In this document: one piece after another, positions 18,110 through 27,016 of the stretch
Numbering within the stretch: position 1 is the first letter of the stretch
Layout: each line of letters starts with the position of its first letter
Assembly (NCBI GenBank): GCA_018268915.1
Contig: JAFDVQ010000005.1
Coordinates: 186,001 to 250,000 of the forward strand
DNA length: 64,000 nt
Source of the DNA: Acidobacteriota bacterium
Lineage (GTDB): Bacteria; Acidobacteriota; Terriglobia; Terriglobales; Acidobacteriaceae
Direction: 5' to 3'
Translations under genes and position numbers: made by a program
Notes under the pieces: generated by a model
The model's input: only the letters and a program-made list of their open reading frames with translations
Database searches by the model: none
Told to the model about the DNA's origin: nothing

Positions 18110-19885
18110 TCACTGGGGCTTGGGTTGACCTTGCTGCGCAGGCCCGTCGGACTTCGGCGGTGCAGGGGCGCCATCCGGGCTGTCCGCATCTTGTTCACAG
18201 CTGTGCCCTCTGACGGCATAGGCCGTCTTCACGCCGCGTTCGGCCGCCAGTCGGGTATCCTGCTGGCCATCGCGCGCCTCGAGCGCCTGCTGATATTCGC
18301 TTACAGCCTGTTCGCGCTTGCAATCGAGATCGAGCATGCGTCCGAGATAAATGTGCGACCACGCCAGCAGGCGCGGCTCCTTGCTGGTAGCTATCGTCTT
18401 CTGGAAATCATCGATTGCTTCTTCAGGATGTCCTGTGGCTATCGCAACTCGAGCAAGGATGAAGTCCGCACGCGCCTCCTGGGCTACGGAATCGAGCGTG
18501 TCGGTCTTAGTCACCAGAACTTTACGAGCCATTGCGCTGGCCGTAGCCATATCCCCTTCCGCCAGCTTCGACTCAGCCAGATCCAGCCCTGTGAGAGTGC
18601 GGGGTTTGCTTCGCTGAAGGACGTCGTCATCCGCCTTCTGGTCAAACTCGGTCTGACGCGCACGATGAACCTGTTGTTCTATGTCCATTCCATAGACCAT
18701 TTCTCCGATCGTGTCGCGCAGGCTTGCAGCATCCTTTTCAAACTGGATGAGCTGTTCGAAAAAATACTGGGTAAGAACAAACCCCTGCTTCATATCGTGT
18801 TGAACCGCCGCAACTCGAACCGTTTCCTGCTTCTGCTGATTGGCAATGCGCTCCCGTTCGTATCGCGGCAAGTCAGATCGAACGACACCTGCGGGAATCT
18901 TGTAGTCCGAGATGCCGGTGTTCATGGTCCTTGCTTCGATCGCCTTGATCAGGCATTCAACTACCAGGGGCACGGTTTCGGATCGGTATCGAAATTCCAG
19001 AGGGGCTTCGCGAACCTCCTTCATGATTGGCTGCATGCGATCAATCGCGTTTGTACGTGAGTAGAGCAGAGGCTCAATTGTGTAATGAAGATAAACATGG
19101 CGCACGTTTTGCATGTCGATGGTGCCGTTCACCGGCGAAAGCACCACCACATAGTCGGTTCCGTAGATGCGCGCGTTCACCATCTTCGGCGAGAGCATCG
19201 GCTCTATCAGAACAACAAATCTGCGGCCAACATAGGTTGAGGCCGGCATCTTGAGATAGAGGTTGGTGGAGACGATCATCTTCGACAGAGGATCGTGCAG
19301 ACTGTTCGTCTCGTCATCGTAGGTTTTTCGAACAGAGAGCCAAATCCCATTCAGATCCACCGCCTGCGCGAAGTCTCTCAACAACGGGACAAACTCGACT
19401 ACCTGAGTAGAGTCGGGTGGCATCTCGGGCAGTTCCACAGTAGTTTCGAGAGCCGGCGGAGGGCTCAAATAAAGTGCCAGTGAGATGTACTGAGAGATGT
19501 CGCGTTCTGAGCCCGTCATGCGGTGCTGAGCGATATAGAGACAGACCTTGTCCCGCTTCGCCCTGGCATCTTCGCTCTTCGCGAGAGTCGCATTTATTTC
19601 GTCGCGAACGCGCTTGCGGACCGGAGAACTTTCCTCAAGACCATCGTTGTAGCCGCAGGCGTTGAGCGCAGCCGCCATGAAAAAGAGCTGCGGGGAGGGA
19701 GTCAACGAGATTGTCGGGCCAGCGGGGTCGACGATTGTCGGCGCCTTCTCCTGGAGTGGCTGCGAAGAAGAGCTTTGCAGACTGCTCGAAGACTGAGCGG
19801 TGACAGAACCCGCCCCGGAGGCGCCAAGAATACAAACTGCAACAATGGCAACCCTGGAGAAATTACAAAAACGGCCTGAGGACAT
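18110..19885 (-). CDS. Secreted TPR-containing protein of unknown function
   Basis: A 591-residue protein with a signal peptide (VAIVAVCILGASGAGSVTAQ) followed by a Ser/Gln-rich linker. Residues about 60-330 form an unrecognised domain with ALNACGYNDGLEESSPVRKR near its start and VYLHYTIEPLLYSRTNAIDR in the middle. Residues about 440-570 carry tetratricopeptide-like helices (ARADFILARVAIATGHPEEA, LAWSHIYLGRMLDLDCKREQ). I recognise no catalytic motif; the His-Tyr-Glu row recalls but does not match a zinc-peptidase HExxH. I believe similar proteins occur in other acidobacteria, from memory. It is probably a periplasmic scaffold or a peptidase-like protein, but this is not shown. Confidence 0.75.
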   Translation of the reverse strand: MSSGRFCNFSRVAIVAVCILGASGAGSVTAQSSSSLQSSSSQPLQEKAPTIVDPAGPTISLTPSPQLFFMAAALNACGYNDGLEESSPVRKRVRDEINATLAKSEDARAKRDKVCLYIAQHRMTGSERDISQYISLALYLSPPPALETTVELPEMPPDSTQVVEFVPLLRDFAQAVDLNGIWLSVRKTYDDETNSLHDPLSKMIVSTNLYLKMPASTYVGRRFVVLIEPMLSPKMVNARIYGTDYVVVLSPVNGTIDMQNVRHVYLHYTIEPLLYSRTNAIDRMQPIMKEVREAPLEFRYRSETVPLVVECLIKAIEARTMNTGISDYKIPAGVVRSDLPRYERERIANQQKQETVRVAAVQHDMKQGFVLTQYFFEQLIQFEKDAASLRDTIGEMVYGMDIEQQVHRARQTEFDQKADDDVLQRSKPRTLTGLDLAESKLAEGDMATASAMARKVLVTKTDTLDSVAQEARADFILARVAIATGHPEEAIDDFQKTIATSKEPRLLAWSHIYLGRMLDLDCKREQAVSEYQQALEARDGQQDTRLAAERGVKTAYAVRGHSCEQDADSPDGAPAPPKSDGPAQQGQPKPQ

Positions 19886-20004
19886 GGAAAGAACCTTGCT
19901 TGAAGTCTACGGCATTTGATGGACTCGCCACCGGGAGTTCCAGCCCAGGGGCAGTAACCATTGGAGCTGAACTTGGAGCATTGCCACTAGACGATAAAAT
20001 CCAG

Positions 20005-20042
20005 CAAAGGAAAGGCCCTTGCGCTCATTGCGAAAGGGCCTT
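20005..20042 (-). terminator. Terminator of the sigma/anti-sigma operon
   Basis: AAGGCCCTT (20012-20020) pairs with AAGGGCCTT (20034-20042), a perfect 9-bp stem. Read on the minus strand the stem is followed by TCCTTTGC, a modest T-rich tail. It begins 18 bases after the stop codon of the anti-sigma gene. Confidence 0.65.
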
Positions 20043-20060
20043 AACAGGACTTCCCACTTG

Positions 20061-20744
20061 CTATCCGCGAACGGAGACTCCGGAAAATGAAAGGACAGCG
20101 AGGCCGCGTACCGGCTGCCCGAAGAAGCGGGCGGGCTCGAAGTGACTCCAGAGAAGCAGATTTTCCACCTGTGCGCGAGTCTTCTCGTCGGATGGACCGG
20201 AAACGATGCGGTAGTCGTAAACCTGACCCTCCCCGTTGATGTAAGCCTCCACTACGACCGGAGCGCTGCCGTCCCGAATCTGATCGTTACTGCTGACGGC
20301 AGAAGACAGGTAGAGGAAGTGAGGAGCAGTAGCCATGCCAAGTGGCTCATCAACGCCGTGAGCCATCTCTGGGCGTGTGAACATTCCCACCAGAACCGTG
20401 ACTGTGCCGAGCAGAAGAACCGCACTAGCAAATCCGGCTGCCGCCTGAAGCACAAACGGGCCAACTGTGTTGTCCCACGCAAGCCTGCAACTCTGAATAA
20501 GGCTTCTTCGACTACGGGCCCGCTCCTGACTCACAGCTACTCGAACGCGCAATAGCAGATCCTGAGGCTGTGGCACCGGTCCGAGCGAGGCTAATGCCAT
20601 CTGTGTCTTTTTGAGACCAGCCCATTCGATTGAACAATCACGGCAGTCGTCGATATGAGTGGCGATGCTCTGCATCTCGTGCCCGGTCAGCCGGCCATCG
20701 AGATACTCCGAAAACTTCGATTGAATGGAGTTGCATTCGCTCAT
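20061..20744 (-). CDS. Membrane anti-sigma factor with zinc-finger and TonB-like C-terminal domain
   Basis: A 227-residue protein. Residues 1-50 form a zinc-binding anti-sigma domain (HIDDCRDC, the His-x3-Cys-x2-Cys pattern) that should hold the sigma factor in the cytoplasm. A membrane helix follows at about 92-118 (FASAVLLLGTVTVLVGMF). The outer part, residues about 155-225, matches a TonB C-terminal-like fold: EAYINGEGQVYDYRIVSGPS then WSHFEPARFFGQPVRGLAVL. The gene overlaps the sigma gene by four bases. The TonB-like end may act as an envelope sensor or contact an outer-membrane receptor; this is inference from domain order. Confidence 0.85.
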   Translation of the reverse strand: MSECNSIQSKFSEYLDGRLTGHEMQSIATHIDDCRDCSIEWAGLKKTQMALASLGPVPQPQDLLLRVRVAVSQERARSRRSLIQSCRLAWDNTVGPFVLQAAAGFASAVLLLGTVTVLVGMFTRPEMAHGVDEPLGMATAPHFLYLSSAVSSNDQIRDGSAPVVVEAYINGEGQVYDYRIVSGPSDEKTRAQVENLLLWSHFEPARFFGQPVRGLAVLSFSGVSVRG

Positions 20745-21418
20745 CTCGCCTCCTCTCTCAGGGTAGCCTCAATGCCGCGACGCGCTAAGGCTGCATCCGC
20801 CGACCGTGCTCCCTCAAGAATGGCCTTCAAAAGGGCTCGTCCCCTAACGAGCCTTGATTTCACTGTTCCGAGATTCACTCCCTGAATCTCAGCTACCTCT
20901 TCATAAACGAATCCTTCGATATCACGAAGTATGAGCGTGGTGCGGAACGGCTCGGGAACCTGGCTGAGAGCTGCTTCGACTCTTGCGCGATTCTCTTCAT
21001 GCATCGCCATGTCAAAGGGAGACTCACCAGGGTCGATGAGCGTCTCTTTCAACTTCAGCGACGACCCGCAATGGATATCGCCTCCGATCTCCTGCTCGAT
21101 GGGAACTTCCTGCTGCTTGTGTCGCATCCACCAGCGGCGCTGGTTTGACGCCTCGTGCAGGGCGATGCGGTAGATCCAGGTCCGCAGCGAGGATTCTCCA
21201 TGAAACCCTCCCACGCCGCGAAAGACTTTGACAAAGACTTCCTGCGTGAGATCGGCCGCGTCGGCTCGATCGTGCACAGTACGCGCCAGAAGCGAGTAGA
21301 TGGGCTGATGAAAACGAGCGATCAGCCAGGCAAACGCTTCTTCAGACCCCGCCTGCAATTCCGCGATCAGGGCGGCTTCGTCGGGTTGAAGAGTCAGCGC
21401 GCTTGCGATATTCCCCAT
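20741..21418 (-). CDS. ECF-type RNA polymerase sigma factor
   Basis: A 225-residue sigma-70 factor of the extracytoplasmic-function group. Region 2 is at about 10-85 (EEAFAWLIARFHQPIYSLLA, then DLTQEVFVKVFRGVGGF and SSLRTWIYRIALHEASNQRR) and region 4 at about 145-205 (QVPEPFRTTLILRDIEGFVY ... GVNLGTVKSRLVRGRALL). A linker with an acidic insertion joins them. ATG at 21418 is preferred; a GTG at 21451 is possible. The four-base overlap with the anti-sigma gene indicates translational coupling, so the pair forms a membrane-signalling switch. Target promoters are not evident in the window. Confidence 0.93.
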   Translation of the reverse strand: MGNIASALTLQPDEAALIAELQAGSEEAFAWLIARFHQPIYSLLARTVHDRADAADLTQEVFVKVFRGVGGFHGESSLRTWIYRIALHEASNQRRWWMRHKQQEVPIEQEIGGDIHCGSSLKLKETLIDPGESPFDMAMHEENRARVEAALSQVPEPFRTTLILRDIEGFVYEEVAEIQGVNLGTVKSRLVRGRALLKAILEGARSADAALARRGIEATLREEAR

Positions 21419-21821
21419 GGTGAGATCCGCCTGCAATTCAGTTCCCCCCACGTTACCGCATCAGCGTCACACTTGGCATCTCGTGGCAAGAAACTCAGGC
21501 CACGTTTGCTTCTGGCTGCGGTAAATGAATTCACGCCAAAAAACTTGTCGAGTGCCTTACCGTCCGAACGCGCAGGGTGCGGAGCATCCAACCTACTGCC
21601 CGCGCGCCTATTGTCTTAGACACCGGACCCCACCCAAAGTGTTCCCGGTCACGGAAGATTGGCCTAGAATGCTCATTTCGGACAGGTTATGTCAGGAAAT
21701 CAATTTATAGAAAGTGTAAAGACTCGCTCGTATCTCCGTCCCGGGATCTCGAAAGTCTCAGGTTTGAATCTCTCATTGCTGCAAGACACCTCAAAGGGGA
21801 TCGCATTGGAGCTTTAAGATC
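21419..21821. other. Intergenic region between the sigma operon and the broken GT87 gene
   Basis: About 400 bases with no convincing gene. Short open frames on both strands lack ribosome sites and recognisable sequence. The sigma-operon promoter on the minus strand should lie here, but I cannot identify its motif. Confidence 0.4.
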
Positions 21822-22998
21822 ATGGAACGCAAAGATGCAATCCTCAGCTAGCAAATCACCGAAGCCTCTACCTCAGAAGCGATTCGCATCAATGCGGGTC
21901 TGATCCTGTTTCTCGGATAGTGCTGGTCATCATTGTCGGCGTCCACCAACATCTTGAGCGGCAATTCGATTTTGGTGTTTTCTACTATGCGGCCCACATG
22001 ATTGTGGATGGCAAGGGTCACGACCTGTATAGCTTTGCCACGCAGCATTTCTACCAACTTCGCTACCATCGGCCACCCGATACTCTATTTCGCTACCCGC
22101 CCATCGCGCCTATCCCAATCCTCCCGCTTACGGTTCTGCCCATGTCGGTGGCGTTCGCGGTGTGGACGGCTGCTTGCATGGGTCTGCTTAGCGCAAGCAT
22201 CAAGGTTTCGAGCGCGAGGCTGGGCTGGCGTTCGGGAACTGGCCTATCTTGCTGGGCCTTCTTTTTGTTCCTGTTCTTGATTGCCTGCTCCACGGCCAAT
22301 ATTCGATTTTGATCGTGATGTTTTACGCGCTCTTGTACCAACAATTAAGGAGGGGCCATAATTTCCTGGGCGGAGCGCTGCTCGGCCTCGCAACGCTGAA
22401 GTTCCAACTTGTGCTGGGATTTGTTCCAATCTTCCTGTTGAAGCGCAAATGGCGTGAACTTGCTGGTTTTTCCATATCGACCGCAATTCTCGTTGCGATC
22501 TCGCTGGGTATGACGGGTCTGCAGGCTCTTCATTCCTATCCAAATTTCGCTTTACATGCCGAGTTGCCCGTCAATGAACTGCCGCACAAAGCAAACTGGC
22601 AGGGGCTACTTTCGCTTATCGGGCAGGATGGCAGCGTCTGGGTAGCATTGCTCTCTGTGGCGACCATCGTATGGGCGGCGCGCGCGTGGGCGAATCTCGA
22701 CCGCGGATTTTGCGCCGCAACGCTTGCAGTGATGTTGATCAGTTATCACATTACTCCGCAGGATATTTCGCTGGCGATTGTGCCGTTCTTTGTTGCTGTG
22801 AGCGCCGGCATCTTGCCGCGTGACCGCGTACCCATCGTTGCGGCAATAGGAATGGGAATCCTTCTCATCTTCATGATGGTCCAGATTCCGATGGCCCTAT
22901 TCGCCATAGTGCTCGCTGCAGCTCTACTCCGGGTAGGAATCCGTGCGCGCAACGCGAAGGCCAGTGACCGATCAAACCCCCTGAGAACCACCGTTTAG
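21822..22998 (+). pseudogene. Broken GT87 (DUF2029-type) membrane glycosyltransferase
   Basis: Three reading frames in succession encode one GT87-like membrane protein. Frame 3 starts ATG at 21822, meets TAG at 21849, and carries SEAIRINAGLILFLG up to another TAG. Frame 2 continues from about 21917 (IVLVIIVGVHQHLERQFDFG, then GHDLYSFATQHFYQLRYH, RYPPIAPIPILPLTVLP). Frame 1 continues from about 22245 (PVLDCLLHGQYSILIVMFYA, then TLKFQLVLGFVPIFLLKRKW) to the stop at 22998. The HGQ motif and following Lys segment are typical of this polyprenyl-sugar-dependent family. One stop and two frame changes mean no full-length product, unless these are sequencing errors; three independent lesions make decay more likely. 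Confidence 0.75.
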
Positions 22999-23035
22999 CG
23001 CGAGGTGTGATTTGGGCCTGTTACCTCCAGACCGA

Positions 23036-23064
23036 TTGACGAATTTCCTCATAGCAGAGACAAT
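23036..23064 (+). promoter_or_regulatory. Probable promoter of tRNA-Ala
   Basis: TTGACG (23036-23041) and GACAAT (23059-23064) are separated by 17 bases, giving a predicted transcript start near 23071, about 18 bases before the tRNA. Confidence 0.55.
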
Positions 23065-23088
23065 AGAGGAGTTGTACCCCGCCTAAGT

Positions 23089-23164
23089 GGGCCTGTGGCG
23101 CAGCTGGGAGCGCGCTTCCATGGCATGGAAGAGGTCATCGGTTCGATCCCGATCAGGTCCACCA
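23089..23164 (+). tRNA. tRNA-Ala (anticodon GGC)
   Basis: A 76-base cloverleaf with CCA encoded. Acceptor arm GGGCCTG pairs with CAGGTCC and contains G3-U70, the main identity element of alanine tRNA. D-stem GCGC/GCGC, anticodon stem CTTCC/GGAAG with loop ATGGCAT (anticodon GGC), and T-stem ATCGG/CCGAT with TTCGATC loop are all intact. Confidence 0.97.
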
Positions 23165-23475
23165 AACTAGCTCCTCCCCAAACTGTTCCTAGAGTTATTC
23201 AAGTTGAGCGCCAATCACGCTTTCGAGCATGTGCTCGAATTCTTGGTACCCAATGGCCCTCCCGGTATTCGCCCAAGCATAACCTTCTGTTATCGATTGG
23301 CGGTCTTGCCCTCTCCAGAATGCCGCGCTGTTTCAGACACGCTGCCGGGAACTCGATATGTTTCTCGCCTCTCCGGCTTTCGCCGATGACTGCATTTAAC
23401 CTTAGTTCATGCGAAATCGCCTTTCGAAAGACATTTCAGAACGCCTGAAGCTTGGATCGAGTGCGAGGAGGTTCC
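23165..23475. other. Intergenic region downstream of tRNA-Ala
   Basis: About 310 bases with no credible gene. It contains an inverted repeat TTCGAGCA (23222-23229) / TGCTCGAA (23232-23239) with a two-base centre. I found no duplicate of the tRNA 3' end or integrase gene that would mark an integrated element. The promoter of the phosphate-uptake pair should be here. Confidence 0.4.
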
Positions 23476-24141
23476 ATGGTTTCTTTGTTGCCCCGGAAGA
23501 GCACATTCTTTGAGCTCTTCAGGGCTCAGGGAACGGTAATCAAGAACGCTACGGAATTGTTCGCGGATTTTGCGGTCAAGTTCGGCGATTTTGATTCATA
23601 TAGCGCCCGTTCGAAGGCCCTCGAGCGGGAGGGAGACGCTGTTGTCCGGAAACTGACCTATGAGCTGGCGGAGGCGTTCAACACTCCGCTCGATCGGGAG
23701 GATATTCATCCTCTCATGTTGGACCTCGACAGAATCGTGAACCTGATTAACCGGGCGGTCCAGGATACGTATCTCTATGGGATCACGGAAAAGCCGGCGA
23801 TCATGGACGCATTTGTCTCTCTGATCCAGGGAGCTGCCGAAGAGCTTGAGCAGTTGCTCACGGTTTTTGAGCGGCGCAAGTACGTCGCGGAACTGGCACA
23901 CGCGGTAGAGAAGATTCGGGGCATTGAACATCAGGCGGACGTCCTTTATAAACAAAGCGTTCACGCGCTCTTTACGAGCGATCGGGAGCGTCTCCGTGCT
24001 TTGTTTCGAGATGATTCGGAATCTGTGATCACACTGAAAGTTCTCGCAACAAACCGCTTCATGACCAATCTCGAGAAGATTGTCGACGCCTTTCAGGTGG
24101 CGGCCAACCGGATCGAGGGCATTGCCATTAAATGGAACTGA
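23476..24141 (+). CDS. DUF47/PhoU-like accessory protein of a PiT phosphate transporter
   Basis: A 221-residue, mostly helical cytoplasmic protein of the DUF47 family, related to PhoU. It begins VSLLPRKSTFFELFRAQGTV, and has LTYELAEAFNTPLDREDIHP, typical of the family's metal-binding helices, and ALEREGD and KIRGIEHQADVLYKQ in two of the long helices. ATG at 23476 is preceded by GAGGAGG, so it is preferred to an upstream TTG. The PiT transporter gene starts 3 bases after its stop. Proteins of this family paired with PiT are thought to control the transporter. Confidence 0.92.
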   Translation: MVSLLPRKSTFFELFRAQGTVIKNATELFADFAVKFGDFDSYSARSKALEREGDAVVRKLTYELAEAFNTPLDREDIHPLMLDLDRIVNLINRAVQDTYLYGITEKPAIMDAFVSLIQGAAEELEQLLTVFERRKYVAELAHAVEKIRGIEHQADVLYKQSVHALFTSDRERLRALFRDDSESVITLKVLATNRFMTNLEKIVDAFQVAANRIEGIAIKWN

Positions 24142-24144
24142 CGC

Positions 24145-25155
24145 ATGAGCCATCAATTATTGCTTGTCGGCATCATTGTGGCCGTTGCGCTCGGCTTCGA
24201 CTTCACAAACGGAATGCATGACAGTGCCAACTCCGTTGCGACGATCGTAGCCACGCGAGTGCTCACCCCTATTCAGGCAGTGATCTGGGCAGCGTTCTGG
24301 AACATCGCGGCATTCTTTCTTTTCGGAACGGAGGTTGCGAAGACCATCGGCAGCGGAATGATCGACGTTCACACCGTGACCCCATTTGTGGTGCTTGCGG
24401 GCCTTCTGGGAGCAATCGGGTGGAATATCTTTACACTCTCCCTCGGAATCCCAACCAGTTCATCCCATGCCATCATTGGCGCGTATGCGGGAGCAGCTGT
24501 CGCCAAAGCGGGGTTTGGCGTGCTCCTTCCGGGAGGGTGGACGAAGACCATCGTGTTCATCGTCCTGGCGCCGCTTATCGGATTTTTACTGGGTGGCCTA
24601 CTGCTCGTCATTACGAGCTGGATCCTGGAGTGGGGAAATTCGTCTCCTGCACGCGTTGCTCCGTGGCTGAAGCGCGTACGTCTGATTTCGGCAGCGGCAT
24701 ACAGTCTTGGACACGGAGGAAACGACGCACAGAAGACGATGGGTATCATCACCGGTCTTCTCTTCTCTGCAAAGCTCATTCCAGCATTCCGCATTCCGTT
24801 ATGGGTTGTTCTTTCGGCCTACGGCGCGATGGGTCTGGGGACGCTCTTCGGGGGATGGAGGATCATGAAGACCATGGGGCATGGCATTGCAAAACTTCGG
24901 TCGCTAGACGGCTTCTGCGCCGAACTTGCGAGCGCAGGAAGCATCTTTCTATCCACCATGCTCGGCATCCCGGTCAGCACAACCCACGTGATCACAGGCG
25001 CGATCTCCGGCACCCGTGCGGTCAGCCGTGTCTCTGCAGTCCGTTGGAATACGGCATTCAGCATCGCTTGGGCCTGGGTCTTCACCATTCCTGGCGCTGG
25101 CTTACTTGCATGGGGCCTGTATCGCTTTGTGGCACTCGTTGGAATTCACTTTTGA
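24145..25155 (+). CDS. PiT-family inorganic phosphate transporter
   Basis: A 336-residue inner-membrane carrier with about ten hydrophobic segments that imports phosphate, usually as a metal-phosphate complex with H+ or Na+. Both copies of the family signature are visible: FTNGMHDSANSVATIVATRV near residue 20 and LGHGGNDAQKTMGIITGLLF near residue 190. GIPTSSSHAIIGAYAGAAVA and GIPVSTTHVITGAISG are the paired re-entrant-loop repeats. It is translated right after the DUF47 gene and is probably on the same mRNA. Confidence 0.95.
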   Translation: MSHQLLLVGIIVAVALGFDFTNGMHDSANSVATIVATRVLTPIQAVIWAAFWNIAAFFLFGTEVAKTIGSGMIDVHTVTPFVVLAGLLGAIGWNIFTLSLGIPTSSSHAIIGAYAGAAVAKAGFGVLLPGGWTKTIVFIVLAPLIGFLLGGLLLVITSWILEWGNSSPARVAPWLKRVRLISAAAYSLGHGGNDAQKTMGIITGLLFSAKLIPAFRIPLWVVLSAYGAMGLGTLFGGWRIMKTMGHGIAKLRSLDGFCAELASAGSIFLSTMLGIPVSTTHVITGAISGTRAVSRVSAVRWNTAFSIAWAWVFTIPGAGLLAWGLYRFVALVGIHF

Positions 25156-25413
25156 GGGAAACGATCCTGGTTCCCTGCCCTTCACTGAGTTGAATGTCGA
25201 CGAACTTCCAGAGCATCAGCCGCGGCCATTCCGAGGTCGCATCCAAATCAAGGAAGGCTCAACCTCGAACTCCGAAATCATCGATAATCAGTCTGCACCC
25301 AGGGTTCTCAACGGTCTATTAAAGTTAACGTCGTCGTAGAGCCTGTTATCTCAGTCCCTTTACCGTCTATTGCGTGTGAAATGATGTTTTCAAGACATGG
25401 AAAAATCCAGCTT

Positions 25414-26838
25414 CTAGATGCTCATCTTCCACGGCGCACGGTACTCGCGCGTCGTCAGTTTGCTGGCCTCTTCATCTCCGAGAATCTTTTCCTCCCTGGC
25501 ATCCCACCGAATACTTCTGCCGGTACGCATGGAGATCGTGCAAAGATGACCCGGAATCGCTGAATGATGTCCCACCTGCACCGGAGTCACCGTTGATTGA
25601 CGCGTCCTGATGCAATCCAGAAAGTTCTGATAATGATTTCCGGAGGTGTAGAGCTTCACTTTGCGAAGCTCTCTGGGCAGATACTTGCCCTGTTTCCACG
25701 CGGGATTAGATGTGTCGAATCCATCCCGATCGACCCACACCCAGCCTTCTGTCCCGATCCATTTGGTGCCCATCTTGATGTCGGGATAGCCGCCGGCGAT
25801 CGTCATCGTGACGCCGCCCGGATATTTCAACTCGAAGCGATAATGCTGCCCGGTGTTCCAAACCGCGTTGGGCGGTGGAAGCTCGGCGCTGCCTTCAACC
25901 TCCAGCGGCCCAGTGTTGTCGAAGTCCAGGCCCCAATGCGCAATATCGCCGTGATGCCCTATCCAGTCGACAAGTTTCCCGCCGCCGGTGTTGTAGTTTA
26001 ATCGCCAGCACTTGTGCGAACGCGCTTTCATGTAGGGTTCCATCTTCGCGGGTCCGACCCATGTCTCGAAGTCCAGTTCCGCAGGTGGCGCACTTACCAG
26101 CGCATCCCAGGCCTTGGTGCCGGGAACGATCTGCTCGAGCTCTCCCTTCAGACCAACCGCTGCAAGTTTTGCAGCAGTCTCCTCGCGAATGTGGTCGTAG
26201 TTTGAGTTTTCTCCCGGCAGGCCTATCTCGACGCGCGTTACGGTTCCGATCAGCCCATTGCGCACGATTTCTGCCGCTTTGTGAAAAATGGGGCTTGAGC
26301 GCTGCCATTGTCCCATCTGCCAGACAATATTGTTCTGCTCAACCGCGCGAACAATGGACTGCTGCTCAGCGATGGTGTGGGCGAGGGGCTTCTCTGAATA
26401 GATGTCCTTTTTGTGGCGAGCGGCCTCGGTGGCGACGATCTCGTGCCAATTGTCCGGAACCGCAATCATCACCGCGTCTATCTCCGGACGCGCCAGCAAC
26501 TCTCGGTAGTCGTGGTAGCCCTTACAGTCTTCAGTCCCGTAGGCCTCGTTGACCAACTTGATGGCGGCCTGCAGGTGATTGCGATCAACGTCACAGGCCG
26601 CCACGACGTGGCAATCTTCCAGCGCCAGAAAGGCCTGGGTATTAGCAGGGCCCTGCCACCCCATGCCAATAACACCTACATTGACTCGATTGTAGGCCGG
26701 TGTGCTGTTTTTCGCAGCCTGACTCTTGGCTTGCGCCGTCAGTAACGAAGGCAGAACGCCCGCGGCACCGGCAGTCTTCAGGAAGCCTCGGCGACTCAAC
26801 AGATTCGTGGCAATCTCAACACTTGAGCGGCGTGCCAT
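25414..26838 (-). CDS. Tat-exported Gfo/Idh/MocA-family oxidoreductase
   Basis: A 474-residue protein. The N-terminus carries a twin-arginine signal (LSRRGFLKTAGAAGVLPSLL). Next comes a Rossmann fold with NVGVIGMGWQG, an acidic cofactor residue in VVAACDVDRN, and the family's EKP motif in YSEKPLAHT. The C-terminal part (EIGLPGENSNYDH ... LVDWIGHHGDIAHWGLDFDN) resembles planctomycete and acidobacterial secreted members. Since NAD(P) binds before folding and Tat exports folded proteins, the cofactor may be carried across the membrane; family GH109 shows that some such proteins cleave glycosides using tightly bound NAD. It follows the GH27 gene on the same strand, so sugar substrates are likely. 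Confidence 0.88.
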   Translation of the reverse strand: MARRSSVEIATNLLSRRGFLKTAGAAGVLPSLLTAQAKSQAAKNSTPAYNRVNVGVIGMGWQGPANTQAFLALEDCHVVAACDVDRNHLQAAIKLVNEAYGTEDCKGYHDYRELLARPEIDAVMIAVPDNWHEIVATEAARHKKDIYSEKPLAHTIAEQQSIVRAVEQNNIVWQMGQWQRSSPIFHKAAEIVRNGLIGTVTRVEIGLPGENSNYDHIREETAAKLAAVGLKGELEQIVPGTKAWDALVSAPPAELDFETWVGPAKMEPYMKARSHKCWRLNYNTGGGKLVDWIGHHGDIAHWGLDFDNTGPLEVEGSAELPPPNAVWNTGQHYRFELKYPGGVTMTIAGGYPDIKMGTKWIGTEGWVWVDRDGFDTSNPAWKQGKYLPRELRKVKLYTSGNHYQNFLDCIRTRQSTVTPVQVGHHSAIPGHLCTISMRTGRSIRWDAREEKILGDEEASKLTTREYRAPWKMSI

Positions 26839-27016
26839 ATCTCTGGATTTCTTCTCCCTTCCCGCTTTTGGTTCTTGCTCATTTTGCCAGATCGTCCTCC
26901 GCCAGGTATGTGAGCTGGCGTCTGTCGCCGTTCAAAAGGCCGGCCTGTTCAGATCCTCTGGGCCCATAAGAGGCTCGTGGGTTGGCGCAGATCGCATACC
27001 CAATACCTTTGATGGC

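Noticed and set aside
23095..23448. Open frame of 117 codons overlapping tRNA-Ala
   Set aside because: Its first part is a translation of the tRNA itself (GSIPIRSTKL is a common artefact) and the remainder has no ribosome site or recognisable sequence.
23165..23475. Integration site beside the tRNA gene
   Set aside because: No integrase, no direct repeat of the tRNA 3' end and no mobile-element genes nearby.
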